Below are positions 17,243 to 27,110 of a DNA stretch of 64,000 nucleotides, in pieces. Location: contig CACDWF010000006.1 of the NCBI GenBank assembly GCA_902556405.1, positions 1-64,000 on the forward strand, read 5' to 3'. Positions within the stretch are counted from its first letter, which is position 1. The number at the start of each line of letters is the position of its first letter. Position numbers and translations under genes: made by a program. The DNA comes from an uncultured Alphaproteobacteria bacterium (lineage in GTDB: Bacteria; Pseudomonadota; Alphaproteobacteria; Rhodobacterales; Rhodobacteraceae). Below the pieces are notes generated by a model. The model was not told where the DNA came from. It searched no databases and worked only from the letters and a program-made list of their open reading frames with translations.

Positions 17243-20016
17243 TAATTTTTTAATGCCTTCTTAAAATGTTTATCAAGGTAAAACAATAGCTCCTTCCTCA
17301 CTTGCTCTAGTTTTTGTGAGGATATAATTTTTTCGCCAAATAAATCATTTACATAAAATGTGTCTACAGCTTGCTCTCCATACGTTGCAATTACTGCAGA
17401 TCTTATCGTAATTTGATTCCGAAATAGTGTGTTTGTTATGTCATATAGAAGGCCTAATCTATCTCGAGTATCAACTTCAATCATAGTTTGTTTATGCGAC
17501 CCTTTATTATCGAAAGAAATCTTTGTGGGAACCTCAAAGTACTTCTCACGGTCTTTTATTTTGTCTTGTTTCTCTAAAATTGATTTTGTGATAATCTCCC
17601 CTGAGAGAGTTTTCTTAACTGTTTCTAACAACTTTTTAGTTTTTCTTTCATCATATTTTTTTCCAAGATTGTCTTGTATCCAAAAAATGAAATTTGCTAT
17701 TCCGTCTTTTGTTGTAAACGTCTTTGCATCAATAACATTAGCAGACGCAATTGCTAGTGCTCCTGCCAATCTTGAGAAAATGCCAGGATGGTCTTCCATG
17801 ACAAAAATTATCTTTGTTATATCACGTTCTATGTCATATGAAGGTTCAACCTGCAAAGGATCTTTCTCAAGCCTTTTTATCATTTCGGCTATAAGCTTTT
17901 GGGTTGGCGTATCTAAAACTAGCCAATAAGCATCAAAATGGCGCAAAGTTTCTTTCTTGATGTCTTCCTTGTTAAACCCTTGGAGATATCCCTTAAGCTT
18001 TGTCTTTGCTGTATCTATTCGCTCTGACCTTGTTTCAACCTTGATATCTTTTGAAACCAATTTAAGTGTTTGAAAGTAAAGGCTCTCAAGTAGAGACTTT
18101 TTCCAGTTGTTCCATGCATCAGAAGATACCCCTTTTATATCACAAACAGTAAGTATAAATAGTAGATCTAGTGTTTCTCTATCTGTTACATACTCCTGAA
18201 AATCTATGATTGTTTTTTGGTCTGATAAATCGCGTTTTTGAGCAAAATCAGACATCATCAAATGATTTCTCACTAACCAACAAATCTTCTTACGCTCACT
18301 ATCTTTCAGAGAAAACCTTTTACATAATTTGCTGGCAATTTTCTCACCCTCAATAGAGTGGTCATTTTCTAGCCCCTTTCCAATATCATGAAAGAGTATT
18401 GAGAGATACAGTACTTTTCTATTAAGAATTTTCCTCGAAAATATTTCCTCTACGGCTGTTCCATAGTTTTTAGGTAATTTTTCAATCTCGGATAAAACTT
18501 TTAAGCATTGAATCGTGTGTTCGTCAACAGTGAACCAGTGGTACATATTAAACTGCATTAATGCTACAATTCTGCCAAAGTCAGGTATAAATGCCCCTAA
18601 AAACCCAACTTCGTTCATTCTTCTCAGAACTCTTTCGGGATTGCCGTAGTCAATCAATAAACTTAAAAAAAGGTCATTTGCCTCAAAACTATTTTTGAGC
18701 TCAGAGTCTACCAAATCTAAATTTTGTGAAACTAGTCTTAATGCTTGTGGATGAATTAGTATTTTAGAATCGAGGGCACAAATGAATAGCTTTAAAATAT
18801 TTATGGGTTTTTCTGTTAAAAAATTTTTATCTTTAATATTGAGTCTGCCTTTTTCAATAATTAACCCTGGTTGCAATTGCTTTAATGATCTTCCAGAAAG
18901 CCCCAGCAGTTCTGAGAGGTTTCTCTTAAATCCTTTTTTCTTTGCTAAATAGTTCTCTTCTATTGCAGTTAAGAATATTCTCGTAAGATCTCCAACATTT
19001 TTTGCCTGTAGAAAATATTTCTGCATAAATATCTCCACGCCTCTTCTCGAGTTATCATCTTCGATATTTAGGCTTTTTGCTAAATCTGCTTGAATGTTAA
19101 AATATAATTTTTCATTAGCATAACCTGATATTTGGTGAATTTTACACCTTATAAACCAAAGAAAATTTTCCGCCTCCGTAAATATTTCTAGCTCGCTCTT
19201 CTTAAAGATCTTTTTCTCTATAAGCGATTGGATGTTATCGGTTTTATAAATATACTTTGATATCCAGTATAAGGTATGGAGGTCTCGTAGTCCTCCCTTA
19301 CCTTCTTTAATATTTGGCTCCAGCATATACCGCGCATTAGCATGCTTAAGGTGTCTTTCTGCTCTCTCCGAAAGCTTTCCTTCCACAAAATTCGATGCTT
19401 TTTTCGAAAAAACTTTTTTCTTTAGCGTAGTCTCTAATTCTTCAAATAAGTCTCTACTTCCACATAAGTATCTCTTCTCCAGCATTGAGGTTCGTATTGT
19501 TAAGTCATCCAAACCTAGTTGAACACAATCAGATATAGTTCTAGATGAGTGACCTACTTTAAATTTTAAATCCCAAAGTAGATACAATACTGAACCCACT
19601 ACACTCTTAGCCCAACCTGTCTGACGTTTATTGGACAGGAATAATAAATCTATGTCGGAAAAAGGAGCCATTTCACCCCTTCCGAAACCTCCTACAGCAA
19701 CTAAAGATAAGCTTTGACTTTCAGAAGGGTGAGTAAATGGATGAAATTTTTTATGGACTAGATTAAAAACCGTAGTAACCAATATATCTGTTTTTTTACA
19801 AAAAAGGCTTTTCGCTTCGTTGCCTAAAAAAGGGCGTTTGTTTAGAAAATCAAAAGCGACTTGGGTCATAAGCTCATTAGAGGCTCTAAGAATGGATGTT
19901 ATCTTTGCTCTTGTCTTCACATCTGGATTATTGGGAATAGCTAAATCTAAAAGTTCCTTATTTAACTTTTCTCTGTAACTATCCAATTCGATTATGGTCT
20001 TCTTTGCTGTCTGCAT
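17242..20016 (-). CDS. glnD: Bifunctional PII uridylyltransferase / uridylyl-removing enzyme
   Basis: Nitrogen sensor that uridylylates PII when glutamine is low and removes UMP when it is high. The 924 residues contain, in order, the nucleotidyltransferase site GGFGRGEMAPFSDIDLLFL (about 109-127), a PII-UTase helical domain, an HD domain (ILFHDIGKGLENDHS, near 540) for UMP removal, and two C-terminal ACT domains (IIFVMEDHPGIFSRLAGALA and IEVDTRDRLGLLYDITNTLF) that sense glutamine. All catalytic motifs look intact. It heads the minus-strand block and is divergent from rsmI; the 117-bp gap should hold both promoters. Confidence 0.96.
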   Translation of the reverse strand: MQTAKKTIIELDSYREKLNKELLDLAIPNNPDVKTRAKITSILRASNELMTQVAFDFLNKRPFLGNEAKSLFCKKTDILVTTVFNLVHKKFHPFTHPSESQSLSLVAVGGFGRGEMAPFSDIDLLFLSNKRQTGWAKSVVGSVLYLLWDLKFKVGHSSRTISDCVQLGLDDLTIRTSMLEKRYLCGSRDLFEELETTLKKKVFSKKASNFVEGKLSERAERHLKHANARYMLEPNIKEGKGGLRDLHTLYWISKYIYKTDNIQSLIEKKIFKKSELEIFTEAENFLWFIRCKIHQISGYANEKLYFNIQADLAKSLNIEDDNSRRGVEIFMQKYFLQAKNVGDLTRIFLTAIEENYLAKKKGFKRNLSELLGLSGRSLKQLQPGLIIEKGRLNIKDKNFLTEKPINILKLFICALDSKILIHPQALRLVSQNLDLVDSELKNSFEANDLFLSLLIDYGNPERVLRRMNEVGFLGAFIPDFGRIVALMQFNMYHWFTVDEHTIQCLKVLSEIEKLPKNYGTAVEEIFSRKILNRKVLYLSILFHDIGKGLENDHSIEGEKIASKLCKRFSLKDSERKKICWLVRNHLMMSDFAQKRDLSDQKTIIDFQEYVTDRETLDLLFILTVCDIKGVSSDAWNNWKKSLLESLYFQTLKLVSKDIKVETRSERIDTAKTKLKGYLQGFNKEDIKKETLRHFDAYWLVLDTPTQKLIAEMIKRLEKDPLQVEPSYDIERDITKIIFVMEDHPGIFSRLAGALAIASANVIDAKTFTTKDGIANFIFWIQDNLGKKYDERKTKKLLETVKKTLSGEIITKSILEKQDKIKDREKYFEVPTKISFDNKGSHKQTMIEVDTRDRLGLLYDITNTLFRNQITIRSAVIATYGEQAVDTFYVNDLFGEKIISSQKLEQVRKELLFYLDKHFKKALKN

Positions 20017-20133
20017 AAACTAGAGTAATATTATATTTAGTTAGACTACACGAGAGAATTATTAAAAAATTTACAAAGTCTGGAAAGCTTTAGATTGAGA
20101 AGTTATATTAAATTGCGAGATTTTTGAATAAGT

Positions 20134-21003
20134 ATGAACGAATTTGTGTATCCAGAAATTAAGTCCGGCTTATATCTTGTTTCACTTCCAGTGGGCTGTC
20201 TAAGTGATATCAGTTTTAGAGCACTACATACGTTAAGTAATTCTGATTATGTAGCTGGCGAAGATACTCGAAGTGTAAGATCACTATTTAAATTATTGAA
20301 AATTAGCAAATCAATAAAGTCTATAATTTCATATCACGATCATAGCTCAGCTCATACAAGAGGGAAAATAATAGAATTAATTAAACAAGGCAAAAGTGTG
20401 GCTTTAGTCAGTGACGCGGGCACACCATTGATTTCAGATCCTGGTTATAAACTGGTAAAGACTACAATTGAAGAGGGTTTTGAGGTTTTTAGCGTTCCTG
20501 GACCCTCATCTGCTATTGCGGCATTAACAGTATCAGGCTTGCCAACGGATACGTTTAGTTTTTTGGGGTTTTTACCGAATACTAAAAGCAAGAAGAAAAA
20601 ACTATTAGAAACGTATTTAAATCTAGGTTCTTCTTTGATTATTTTTGAGAGTGGCAAGAGACTGCAAAAAACGTTGGAACTGTTAGCAGAAACTTGCAGA
20701 CCCTCCACTGAAATATGTATCTGTAGGGAGCTAACCAAATTAAATGAAGAGATAACCAGGTTCAAAGCACAAGAAGGTATAAAGGTAACAAAAAAAATGA
20801 GATCCTTAAAAGGAGAGTTTGTAATTGTAGTAGGAAAAAATGAGGCTCGAGATTTTGACTTGAAAAACCTAGATGAACAGCTTAGAAAATTAAAAAAATC
20901 GATGAGTATGAAAGATTCAGTGGATTTTCTAGCTGAGAGGCTAAATATCCCAAAAAAAATTATTTATAAGAAAGCCCTAACGATATTTAAAGATAACAAT
21001 TAA
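20134..21003 (+). CDS. rsmI: 16S rRNA (cytidine(1402)-2'-O)-methyltransferase
   Basis: SAM-dependent tetrapyrrole-methylase-fold enzyme that 2'-O-methylates C1402 in the decoding centre of 16S rRNA. The 289 residues show GLYLVSLPVGCLSDISFRAL (family form LVATPIGNLGDIT, here diverged), VAGEDTRSVRSLF, SDAGTPLISDPGYKLV and SVPGPSSAIAALTVSGLPTD. It is divergent from glnD and 19 bp upstream of gshB. In many alphaproteobacteria a small YraN-type nuclease gene lies between rsmI and gshB; it is absent here. Confidence 0.95.
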   Translation: MNEFVYPEIKSGLYLVSLPVGCLSDISFRALHTLSNSDYVAGEDTRSVRSLFKLLKISKSIKSIISYHDHSSAHTRGKIIELIKQGKSVALVSDAGTPLISDPGYKLVKTTIEEGFEVFSVPGPSSAIAALTVSGLPTDTFSFLGFLPNTKSKKKKLLETYLNLGSSLIIFESGKRLQKTLELLAETCRPSTEICICRELTKLNEEITRFKAQEGIKVTKKMRSLKGEFVIVVGKNEARDFDLKNLDEQLRKLKKSMSMKDSVDFLAERLNIPKKIIYKKALTIFKDNN

Positions 21004-21022
21004 CCTAGATTGGTATGTATTT

Positions 21023-21976
21023 ATGAAACTCAAGATAGCATTTCAAATGGATCCAATATCTGATGTCGACATTAACGGAGACACTTCATTTAGATTGGCA
21101 GAGGAAGGCCAAAAAAGGGGTCATCAAATATACTATTTTAATCCTGAAAGCTTAGTCTATGAAAGCGGGAACATTATTGCGTATGGCCAGAAAGTAGATA
21201 TAGACCGGGAAGGGAAACCCGTTATCTCTCTGCAAAAAGAGCAGAAAATAGATTTGTCGGAGGAAATAGATATAGTCTTCTTAAGACAAGATCCTCCCTT
21301 CGATATGCTTTACATAACTACGACTTTCTTGTTAGAAAGGCTCAAAGGCAAAACTTTAGTTCTTAATGACCCATATTGGGTGAGAAACTCTCCAGAAAAA
21401 CTGTTAGTTCTCGACTTCATAGACTTAATGCCACCAACCATTATTACAAGAAACCTAAGGTCAATTATTGATTTTCGAAATAGATACAAAGATGTAATTC
21501 TTAAGCCTCTATATGGAAATGGAGGGACAGGTGTTTTTAGATTGGTCGAAGGTGACAAAAACTTAAATGTTTTCTTTGAAACATTCATAAATAACTCAAG
21601 AGAGCCAATCATTGTTCAACAATTTTTGCCAGATGTGTCTAATGGAGATAAGAGAATTATTTTAGTTGATGGTGAGCCGATCGGTGCCATCAACCGTATT
21701 CCCCCTCAGGACGATATTCGATCAAATATGCATGTCGGTGGTACACCTGCAAAATCAAACTTGACTGCAAGAGATACTGAAATATGTAAAAGGCTCTCAC
21801 CGGTGTTGAAAAAGAAAAACTTATTTTTCGTGGGAATTGATGTAATTGGTCAGCATTTGACAGAAATAAATGTGACTTCGCCTACGGGCTTACAAGAACT
21901 AGAGCGCTTCGAAAACAAGAATTATGCGCAAACAATTTGGGAAGGTATTGAGAAAAAATGGAAAAGCGAGCAATAG
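21023..21976 (+). CDS. gshB: Glutathione synthetase
   Basis: ATP-grasp ligase joining gamma-glutamylcysteine and glycine to make glutathione. The 317 residues include the N-terminal KIAFQMDPISDVDINGDTSF, RQDPPFDMLYITTTFLLE, the ATP-grasp loop KPLYGNGGTGVFRL, the GDKRIILVDGEPIGAINRIP strand, and the metal-binding C-terminal FVGIDVIGQHLTEINVTSPTG. It is co-oriented with rsmI and overlaps the next gene by 19 bp. Confidence 0.96.
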   Translation: MKLKIAFQMDPISDVDINGDTSFRLAEEGQKRGHQIYYFNPESLVYESGNIIAYGQKVDIDREGKPVISLQKEQKIDLSEEIDIVFLRQDPPFDMLYITTTFLLERLKGKTLVLNDPYWVRNSPEKLLVLDFIDLMPPTIITRNLRSIIDFRNRYKDVILKPLYGNGGTGVFRLVEGDKNLNVFFETFINNSREPIIVQQFLPDVSNGDKRIILVDGEPIGAINRIPPQDDIRSNMHVGGTPAKSNLTARDTEICKRLSPVLKKKNLFFVGIDVIGQHLTEINVTSPTGLQELERFENKNYAQTIWEGIEKKWKSEQ

Positions 21977-22602
21977 ATAATAAGACCACAGTTATCGCAA
22001 TTATTATGATGGCCTTAGTAGTTATACTTTCCAATGTGTTGGTCCAGTTTTATCTGGGTGCTTTTTTAACTTATGGAGCGTTTACTTATCCAATAGCTTT
22101 TCTGATTAATGACGTTGTGAATAAATTAGAAGGTCCGAGAAGAGCAAGGCAAGTGATTTTTTGGGGTTTTGTCGTCGGTGTTATTTGTTCTTTAATTGGT
22201 AGTCAAATTGAAGGCGAGTTTGGTCCTTTGGTTACCTTTAGAATTGCTGTGGGCTCAGGTCTTGCTTTTTTGATAGCACATTTTAGTGACACGTATGTCT
22301 TTCATTTTTTTAGAAAATTAAGATGGTGGGTTCCCCCTTTGGTCTCATCAACAATAGGCTCGGCTCTCGATACGTTGATATTCTTCTCTATAGCATTTTC
22401 AGCAACATTCGTATTTATTGAACCACAAAATGATGTAACGTGGGCGAACGAAGCATCAGCGCTGTTGAACTTTTTTCCCATAGACACACCTTTTTGGGTA
22501 AGTATGGCTGTAGCTGATTTTATGGTAAAATTAGTTCTGGCATCCTTATTCTTGATCCCATTTAGAAGGATAGTTTTATCAGCTCGCCAAATAAACGCAT
22601 AA
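21958..22602 (+). CDS. Queuosine precursor transporter, YhhQ/VUT family
   Basis: Inner-membrane protein of 214 residues with about six hydrophobic helices, of the family whose E. coli member YhhQ imports queuosine precursors preQ0/preQ1. The characteristic YPIAFLINDVVNKLEGPRRARQVIFWGFVVG block is present, as are the polar-in-membrane segments GSALDTLIFFSIAFSA and VADFMVKLVLASLFLIPFR. The ATG at 21958 overlaps the gshB end by 19 bp and lacks a clear ribosome site, suggesting coupled translation. The substrate is inferred from the family. Confidence 0.85.
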   Translation: MEKRAIDNKTTVIAIIMMALVVILSNVLVQFYLGAFLTYGAFTYPIAFLINDVVNKLEGPRRARQVIFWGFVVGVICSLIGSQIEGEFGPLVTFRIAVGSGLAFLIAHFSDTYVFHFFRKLRWWVPPLVSSTIGSALDTLIFFSIAFSATFVFIEPQNDVTWANEASALLNFFPIDTPFWVSMAVADFMVKLVLASLFLIPFRRIVLSARQINA

Positions 22603-22604
22603 TA

Positions 22605-23072
22605 TTAGCTTTGCTTCAACAGTCTTGATTTCTCCCTTTGCCAATCTCTCTTTTTCTCGGTTTGTCTCTTATCGACGACCTTTTTTCCTTTGGCAATACC
22701 AATTAAAAGTTTAACTTTTCCTCTATCGTTTAAGTAAAGTTTTAGAGGAATAAGAGTCATTCTTTCCCTAGTTAAATTTACCCACAGTTTCTTCAGTTGC
22801 TTTTTATTGATAAGTAGTTTGCGCCTTCTTCTTTCTTCATGACCAAATGTTTTTGAATTGCTGTGAAGAGGAATATAACAGTTAATCAGCCACAACTCTC
22901 CTTCCTCGATACTTGCATAACTTTCAGCAATAAGACCCCCGCTATCTCTCAGAGACTTCACTTCTGAACCCACCAAAACCAGACCACACTCAAGGGTCTC
23001 ACCAATCTCATAATTGTATCTAGCTTTACGATTTTCGGCGAGTGATTTGGATGATACTTTTTTTTTACTCAT
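22605..23072 (-). CDS. smpB: SsrA-binding protein SmpB
   Basis: Binds tmRNA and delivers it to stalled ribosomes for trans-translation. The 155-residue protein has the OB-fold core with [36 protein letters not shown] and the [15 protein letters not shown] strand, then the basic C-terminal tail ([20 protein letters not shown]) that enters the mRNA channel. It overlaps the dapA stop by 8 bp and is the second gene of a dapA-smpB unit. No ssrA gene was recognised in the window. Confidence 0.96.
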   Translation of the reverse strand: MSKKKVSSKSLAENRKARYNYEIGETLECGLVLVGSEVKSLRDSGGLIAESYASIEEGELWLINCYIPLHSNSKTFGHEERRRRKLLINKKQLKKLWVNLTRERMTLIPLKLYLNDRGKVKLLIGIAKGKKVVDKRQTEKKRDWQREKSRLLKQS

Positions 23073-23952
23073 CGGAAGCGGAGATTAAACCTGCGGTATG
23101 CATAGCTGATTTTATCTGGCTCTCTGTCTCTGTAGATATTGTACAAAGAGGTGCTCTCACTTCATTTTCACATTTGCTAAGTAGGCTTAGAGCGTATTTA
23201 GTCGGCGCTGGGCTTGGCTCTGCGAAGGCGGCACGGTGAAGGGGTAGTAGTTTATCCTGATATTCAAGTGCTTCTTTATAATTACCAGCCAGCATCGAAT
23301 CTTGAAAGAGTGCTGAAAGTTTTGGAGCAATATTTGCAATTACCGAAATGCAACCGACACCACCATGCGCATTAAACCCTAGCGCGGTGGCATCCTCGCC
23401 AGATAATTGGAGAAAATTCGTTCCACACGTTTCTCTGGTATCAGAAACCCTAGAGACGTCACCAGTTGCATCTTTTACCCCAATAATTCTTGGTAATTTA
23501 GATAACTGACCCATAGTATCAGGGCTCATATCAATGATTGATCGACCTGGAATATTATAAATTATAATAGGCAAATTTGAGTTATCATGCAGTGTTGTGT
23601 AATGATTAAGAAGACCTTTTTGATTTGGTTTGTTGTAGTATGGAGTAACTACTAACGCAGCATCAGCTCCTACTTTTTCAGAAAATTCCATAAGTTCTAT
23701 AGACTCGGCAGTACTATTGGAGCCTGCACCAGCTATTATTGGTATCCTCTTTCCTGAAAAGTTTATTATCGCTTCCACAACTTCCTTATGTTCTTGATGA
23801 CTCAGTGTCGGAGATTCACCAGTTGTTCCAACGGCCACTATTGCAGAACTACCCTCGCTGATATGCCACTCAACTAAATTCTCAAGTGCAGAAAAGTCAA
23901 CTTCTCCATTTTTAAACGGAGTAATCAGTGCAGGGATCGAACCTTTAAACAT
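23065..23952 (-). CDS. dapA: 4-hydroxy-tetrahydrodipicolinate synthase
   Basis: Condenses pyruvate with aspartate semialdehyde in the lysine/diaminopimelate pathway. It is a TIM-barrel lyase of 295 residues with [37 protein letters not shown], the Schiff-base lysine in [13 protein letters not shown] and the [14 protein letters not shown] strand. The ATG at 23952 is preferred because AAAGG precedes it by about 8 nt and the protein then begins [12 protein letters not shown] as in the family; a TTG at 23970 would add six residues and destroy this spacing. It is divergent from slt. Confidence 0.96.
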   Translation of the reverse strand: MFKGSIPALITPFKNGEVDFSALENLVEWHISEGSSAIVAVGTTGESPTLSHQEHKEVVEAIINFSGKRIPIIAGAGSNSTAESIELMEFSEKVGADAALVVTPYYNKPNQKGLLNHYTTLHDNSNLPIIIYNIPGRSIIDMSPDTMGQLSKLPRIIGVKDATGDVSRVSDTRETCGTNFLQLSGEDATALGFNAHGGVGCISVIANIAPKLSALFQDSMLAGNYKEALEYQDKLLPLHRAAFAEPSPAPTKYALSLLSKCENEVRAPLCTISTETESQIKSAMHTAGLISASDE

Positions 23953-24099
23953 TATTTTTAACCTTTTCAATAATCACAATTGTAACATAATATATAGGAA
24001 ACAAAAATTCGCAAGATTCATAATCTAGTTCCCAAAACTCTGAGTTTACAATTCTGCTTTTTTTCAGATAACCAAATCAAGATAGGTAAAATCCTTATT

Positions 24100-26187
24100 A
24101 TGACAAAATTGTTTTTGCTAATTTTCACTTCAATTCTTGTTCTTTTTAAGGCAAGCATGGCTGAGGATTTGGAAAATTACATAAATAAAGCGCATGTAGA
24201 AGTTTTAGTAGAAGCACTTAAGTATTCTGATGCAAGTATGTTTGATGAGGCAAAAAATGAAATAAAAGACACCAATAATGAAAATTTGCTGTTGTTTATC
24301 AAATGGCTAAAATTACGGGAGGGTAAGGGCAGTTTTTCCGAATATTCCGAGTTTTTGAAATATCATGAACATTGGCCACAACAGCGTTTATTAAAGAAGT
24401 TTGGAGAGCTCTCTATTGACGAAAGTGTCAAAAAAAGAGACATACAAACATTCTTTAAAGTTGGTGCAGATTGCAAAAGACTAAAAGAGGTTTCATCTCG
24501 TTTATATGAAGACGACTGCCTTCCCCACACAGCCCAAGGCTCGATAGCTCTCCTGCAGATACTAGACGCAAATACTAATACTGAATTTTTTAATGAGGTT
24601 TTGGAAAAGCTAGTTGTAAGACAAATAATGACAGATAAACAATGGAGGTATCTGAATACCTATCACAAAAGTAAATTAGCTGAGATGGCTACACAGCGAT
24701 TTAAACACTTTAAGAAAAAATCTGACCTAAATGAGTTGGATAGAATTTCAATTTTTTTAGATGAAAAGGAATTGAAAATTTTAAAGAATGTAAAAAAGTT
24801 TAAAAAAATAAAGAAACTGTCTAAAAATTTCACCTATAAAGCCAAAGACTTCAATGATGTAGGGGTGGCATATGATTACATCTCTCTTTTGAGGAGATCT
24901 GGCCAATTTGATTTGGCTCAAAAGCTTATTAGGAAAAATTCATCAAGGCATTTTGATATTATTGAAGATGAAAGATGGCTTCAAATTAAGCAAATTTACT
25001 CTCTCAGAGCGCTGAGAGGAGGATACGCTAACAGAGCTTATGAAATAGCAAACACCAAATATAACTTTTCCGACAATCCAAACTCTCTCAGCGATTTTCT
25101 TTATCTTGAATGGTTGGCAGGTTTTATTGCTTTAGAATTCTTTAATGACCCTAAATTAGCGAAAAAACATTTCTTAAATTTCTTTACATTACTAAAGGAG
25201 TGGGAAGAAAAATCCAACTATCTAAATGAAATTGGTTATCATAAAGATATAATTTCACTTGATATCGCTAGTGCTAGAATTGGTTATTGGCTTGGAAGAA
25301 CCTTTATACAATTGGACGACAAAAAGAGTGCTCAGGAGTTTTTTACCTTATCGGCGAACTATGATTACTCCTTTTATGGTCAGCTTTCTCTTGAGAGGTT
25401 GAAGATAAAGCCTAGCCCACGTTATGTGACAAGAAAAGATAGTAAAGGTTTTAAGATAAATAATCAAAAAGACCTAGTTGAGGTAGCCGCTAGTCTTTAT
25501 TTCGCGGAAAGGGGAGTTTTGTCTGATTATATATTTGGACATCTGGCTAAGTACCTATCAGAGCAAGAAAGATACAAGCTTTGTCATATACTTCACGACG
25601 CTGGATTTATAAAGGGCTCGCTGACAGTAGCGAAAAAGTCAACAGAAAAAGGAACACCCCTACATAGTGAATTGTTCCCAACTAATAAAGATTTTGCATT
25701 TGATCAGAATGTCGATAAGTCATTGGTTTTATCGGTTATAAGGCAAGAAAGCGAGTTTTTTAGAGCCGCAAAGTCTAGAACGGGAGCGCTTGGTTTAATG
25801 CAATTAATGCCTAACACGGCAAAAGAAGTGGCTAGAAAACTAAAAATTAAATATCAAAAGTCAAAGCTCATAACTGATGAGAATTATAATATTCGCTTGG
25901 GATCATATTATTTGAAGTATTTATTAAAAAGATACGAAGGTAGTAAAGTTCTTGCCTTAGCAGCCTATAATGCTGGTCCTGCAAATTTGAAAAAATGGTT
26001 ATCTAATATGGGAGATCCAAGAAAAAAGGGTATTGACCCCCTAGTATGGATTGAATTGATACCATACCCAGAAACAAGAAACTATATAAAGCGCGTATTG
26101 GAGGCCGTTTGGATATACGATAGTAAGATATCCGGATCAATTGAAAAGCCAAACCTGGCAAAAAAATATTTCGGTCATCGTTTTTAA
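24100..26187 (+). CDS. slt: Soluble lytic murein transglycosylase (Slt family)
   Basis: Periplasmic enzyme cleaving the MurNAc-GlcNAc bond of peptidoglycan with 1,6-anhydro formation. The 695 residues have a signal peptide (basic start, hydrophobic core, likely cleavage after ASMA), a long alpha-helical superhelical domain, and the C-terminal SLT domain with catalytic Glu in SVIRQESEFFRAAKSRTGALG, then LMQLMPNTAKEVARKL, NIRLGSYYLKYLL and ALAAYNAGPANLKKWL. Domain order and length fit Slt70-type enzymes. It is divergent from dapA and convergent with the DMT gene 47 bp away. Confidence 0.94.
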   Translation: MTKLFLLIFTSILVLFKASMAEDLENYINKAHVEVLVEALKYSDASMFDEAKNEIKDTNNENLLLFIKWLKLREGKGSFSEYSEFLKYHEHWPQQRLLKKFGELSIDESVKKRDIQTFFKVGADCKRLKEVSSRLYEDDCLPHTAQGSIALLQILDANTNTEFFNEVLEKLVVRQIMTDKQWRYLNTYHKSKLAEMATQRFKHFKKKSDLNELDRISIFLDEKELKILKNVKKFKKIKKLSKNFTYKAKDFNDVGVAYDYISLLRRSGQFDLAQKLIRKNSSRHFDIIEDERWLQIKQIYSLRALRGGYANRAYEIANTKYNFSDNPNSLSDFLYLEWLAGFIALEFFNDPKLAKKHFLNFFTLLKEWEEKSNYLNEIGYHKDIISLDIASARIGYWLGRTFIQLDDKKSAQEFFTLSANYDYSFYGQLSLERLKIKPSPRYVTRKDSKGFKINNQKDLVEVAASLYFAERGVLSDYIFGHLAKYLSEQERYKLCHILHDAGFIKGSLTVAKKSTEKGTPLHSELFPTNKDFAFDQNVDKSLVLSVIRQESEFFRAAKSRTGALGLMQLMPNTAKEVARKLKIKYQKSKLITDENYNIRLGSYYLKYLLKRYEGSKVLALAAYNAGPANLKKWLSNMGDPRKKGIDPLVWIELIPYPETRNYIKRVLEAVWIYDSKISGSIEKPNLAKKYFGHRF

Positions 26188-26234
26188 ATTTAAGTAAAAA
26201 CAAAGCGGCAAACGTGATTTTATATGAAAAATTT

Positions 26235-27110
26235 TCAGTTTTTTATATTTTTGGCAGTGTTGTCGAGTAAGTATGAGAAAATACCCGCAAATATAACTAT
26301 CGAAGAGCCTAGTATGATAGGCCATGTTATACTCTCATTAAATATTAGAACTCCAATAATGCCAGCAAAAACCAAGTGGAAATAAGCAAATGGTTGAATA
26401 ACGGCTGCTTCAGCGAACTCGAATGCTTTGATAAGTACGAAATGACCGACGATACCCAAAATACATAATATTAACATCAAGAGAATATCTGATTTTTCAA
26501 TAGGCATAATATAAAATGGAGCTATAAGTGTTGAGAAGAAAGCTCCGATCAATCCTGTCCAAATTAAGCTTGTATAACTACTGTCACTAAAACTTGCCAT
26601 CCTTGTTAAAACTCCATAAAGGGCAAATAAGACCGCTCCAATGAATGGAATAATTGAATGCATTTGAAATACATCACCACCGGGTTTGACAATTATCAAT
26701 ACCCCTAAGAATCCTACCAGTACTATCGCAAATTTCAGCTTTGTAAGATCTTCTTTTAATATGAAGTACGAGAAAATTACGACCAATAAAGGATAGCTTG
26801 AAAAAATTGCTGATGTAGCAACTAAGCCCACTATAGTGAAGGAGTAGACAGTGACAAATATTTCGGCTGCTAAAATACTACTTCTTAAAATCTGCAAGAG
26901 TGGTCTTTTGCTAAATACAAGGGAGCGCGATTTCTTAAATAAAAAAAAGTATAAAGAAATCCCTGCAGCTAATGCCCAAAATCTTAGTATAATGGTCAAC
27001 GTAACAGAGTATTTTTCAGCGAGATATCTTGAGAGGCCATCTTGTGTAGCAAAAACTAGAGTAGCAATAAGCATGAGAGTTATACCTAATCTAACGTTCT
27101 GACCGGTCAA
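26235..27110 (-). CDS. DMT superfamily (EamA) transporter
   Basis: Inner-membrane drug/metabolite transporter of 291 residues with about ten hydrophobic helices in two EamA repeats; segments such as LMLIATLVFATQDGLSRYLA and GHFVLIKAFEFAEAAVIQPFAY match the family. Substrate unknown. The start is probably the TTG at 27110 directly after the TAA of the upstream dehydratase gene (TAATTG), giving back-to-back coupling; the next in-frame ATG would remove about twelve residues of the first helix. Confidence 0.85.
   Translation of the reverse strand: MTGQNVRLGITLMLIATLVFATQDGLSRYLAEKYSVTLTIILRFWALAAGISLYFFLFKKSRSLVFSKRPLLQILRSSILAAEIFVTVYSFTIVGLVATSAIFSSYPLLVVIFSYFILKEDLTKLKFAIVLVGFLGVLIIVKPGGDVFQMHSIIPFIGAVLFALYGVLTRMASFSDSSYTSLIWTGLIGAFFSTLIAPFYIMPIEKSDILLMLILCILGIVGHFVLIKAFEFAEAAVIQPFAYFHLVFAGIIGVLIFNESITWPIILGSSIVIFAGIFSYLLDNTAKNIKN

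Noticed and set aside
17429-17929. A 166-codon plus-strand frame inside glnD
   Set aside because: Antisense to the intact ACT-domain region of GlnD, with Ser/Phe-rich composition typical of a complement frame.
26188-26245. TGAAAAATTTTCA followed by a T run as terminator for slt
   Set aside because: The arms are almost only A and T with virtually no loop, so the stem would be very weak; it also runs into the convergent coding region.
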